Made by a program: the position numbers and the translations under genes. Positions 6,302-6,385 of a DNA stretch of 6,385 nt are shown here, in pieces; within the stretch, counting starts at the first letter, position 1; every line of letters begins with the position of its first letter. The DNA comes from an uncultured Ruminococcus sp. (lineage in GTDB: Bacteria > Bacillota > Clostridia > Oscillospirales > Acutalibacteraceae): contig CADCON010000227.1 in the NCBI GenBank assembly GCA_902803035.1, positions 1 through 6,385 of the forward strand, written 5' to 3'. A model generated the notes under the pieces. The model did not search any database, was not told the origin of the DNA, and worked only from the letters and a program-made list of their open reading frames with translations.

Positions 6302-6385
6302 GAGCCTGTTTAGAATCTTCTTAAAATAAAACGAATAAAAGCAAGAGAGAACATTTGAAAAGAATTTTGAAGAAGCCTTTCAGCG
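6302..6385 (-). mobile_element. Terminal part of an insertion sequence (possibly IS5-like), running off the window
   Basis: Composition changes abruptly at about 6301, from GC-rich adhesin coding to AT-rich sequence. The edge begins GAGCCTGTTTAGAATCTTCT (6302-6321), a terminal-inverted-repeat-like sequence resembling the GAG(C/G)CTGTTT ends of IS5-related elements, and a transposase-like reading frame stops 8 bp inside it. The insertion lies within the adhesin gene. The other end and any target duplication (GTA or TA at the edge is possible) are outside the window. Family assignment is tentative. Confidence 0.65.
6310..6385 (-). CDS. Transposase, C-terminal 24 residues only
   Basis: The minus strand is open from the window edge to TAA at 6310-6312 and reads AERLLQNSF, then QMFSLAFIRFILRRF. 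A short helix with Phe/Leu/Ile and Arg ending almost at the element's terminus is typical of the C-termini of IS5-type DDE transposases, e.g. a ...FSLA-x-I...LR pattern. The catalytic DDE residues lie outside the window. It is in the same orientation as, and in frame with, the adhesin fragment, separated from it by its stop codon. The call rests on a short stretch plus its position at the element edge. Confidence 0.5.
   Translation of the reverse strand, partial: AERLLQNSFQMFSLAFIRFILRRF

Noticed and set aside
1..6385. CRISPR array, tRNA/rRNA genes, riboswitch or phage elements
   Set aside because: No regularly spaced direct repeats, no cloverleaf or rRNA-like sequence and no structured long leader was seen on either strand; all leaders are 24-30 nt.

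Overview
The window looks like chromosome from a Gram-positive anaerobe of the class Clostridia (Bacillota), probably a gut or host-associated species. The grounds are inference from content: strong AGGAGG-type ribosome binding sites, TATAAT/TTGACA promoters, a VanZ-family membrane protein, a cytoplasmic ApbE paired with a membrane 4Fe-4S protein, and a very large CnaB-type wall-anchored surface protein with a sortase-like tail. Base composition by eye is moderately GC (a little over 50%). No rRNA, tRNA or other species-level marker is present.

Layout. Positions 1-1092 hold a minus-strand operon: a promoter, then apbE (FAD:protein FMN transferase), then 23 bp later the start of a 4Fe-4S-type membrane protein that runs off the left edge. 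Positions 1128-1798 hold a single minus-strand VanZ-family gene with its own promoter and a terminator whose stem overlaps its last codons. Positions 1761-1908 are a divergent intergenic region with back-to-back promoters, one for vanZ (minus) and one near-consensus for an unrecognised 124-residue protein (plus, 1909-2283). Positions 2313-2360 form a terminator hairpin between two convergent genes.

Positions 2366-6300, over 60% of the window, are one minus-strand gene for a giant surface adhesin. It has N-terminal adhesin-like beta modules, then a SpaA-like module, a run of five modules each with a recognisable Lys-Glu-Asn isopeptide triad, an (L)IPTG sorting motif, a membrane helix and an Arg-rich tail. 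The gene is broken twice in this sequence. A run of eight C (coding strand) at 5849-5856 shifts the frame. At about 6301 its 5' part, with start codon and signal peptide, is replaced by the end of an insertion sequence whose transposase C-terminus lies at 6310-6385.

How the parts relate: the apbE/4Fe-4S pair points to a flavin-based electron-transfer module that continues to the left of the window. The vanZ gene and the 124-residue gene look like independent single-gene units. The adhesin is the most interesting locus. Its homopolymer is the kind of sequence that mediates slipped-strand ON/OFF switching of surface proteins, and the insertion sequence suggests it is disrupted in this strain, or that the assembly breaks at a repeat. 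I see no convincing wholly new system here. The strongest leads are the poly-C frameshift, the insertion-sequence junction, and the cysteine-containing isopeptide array.
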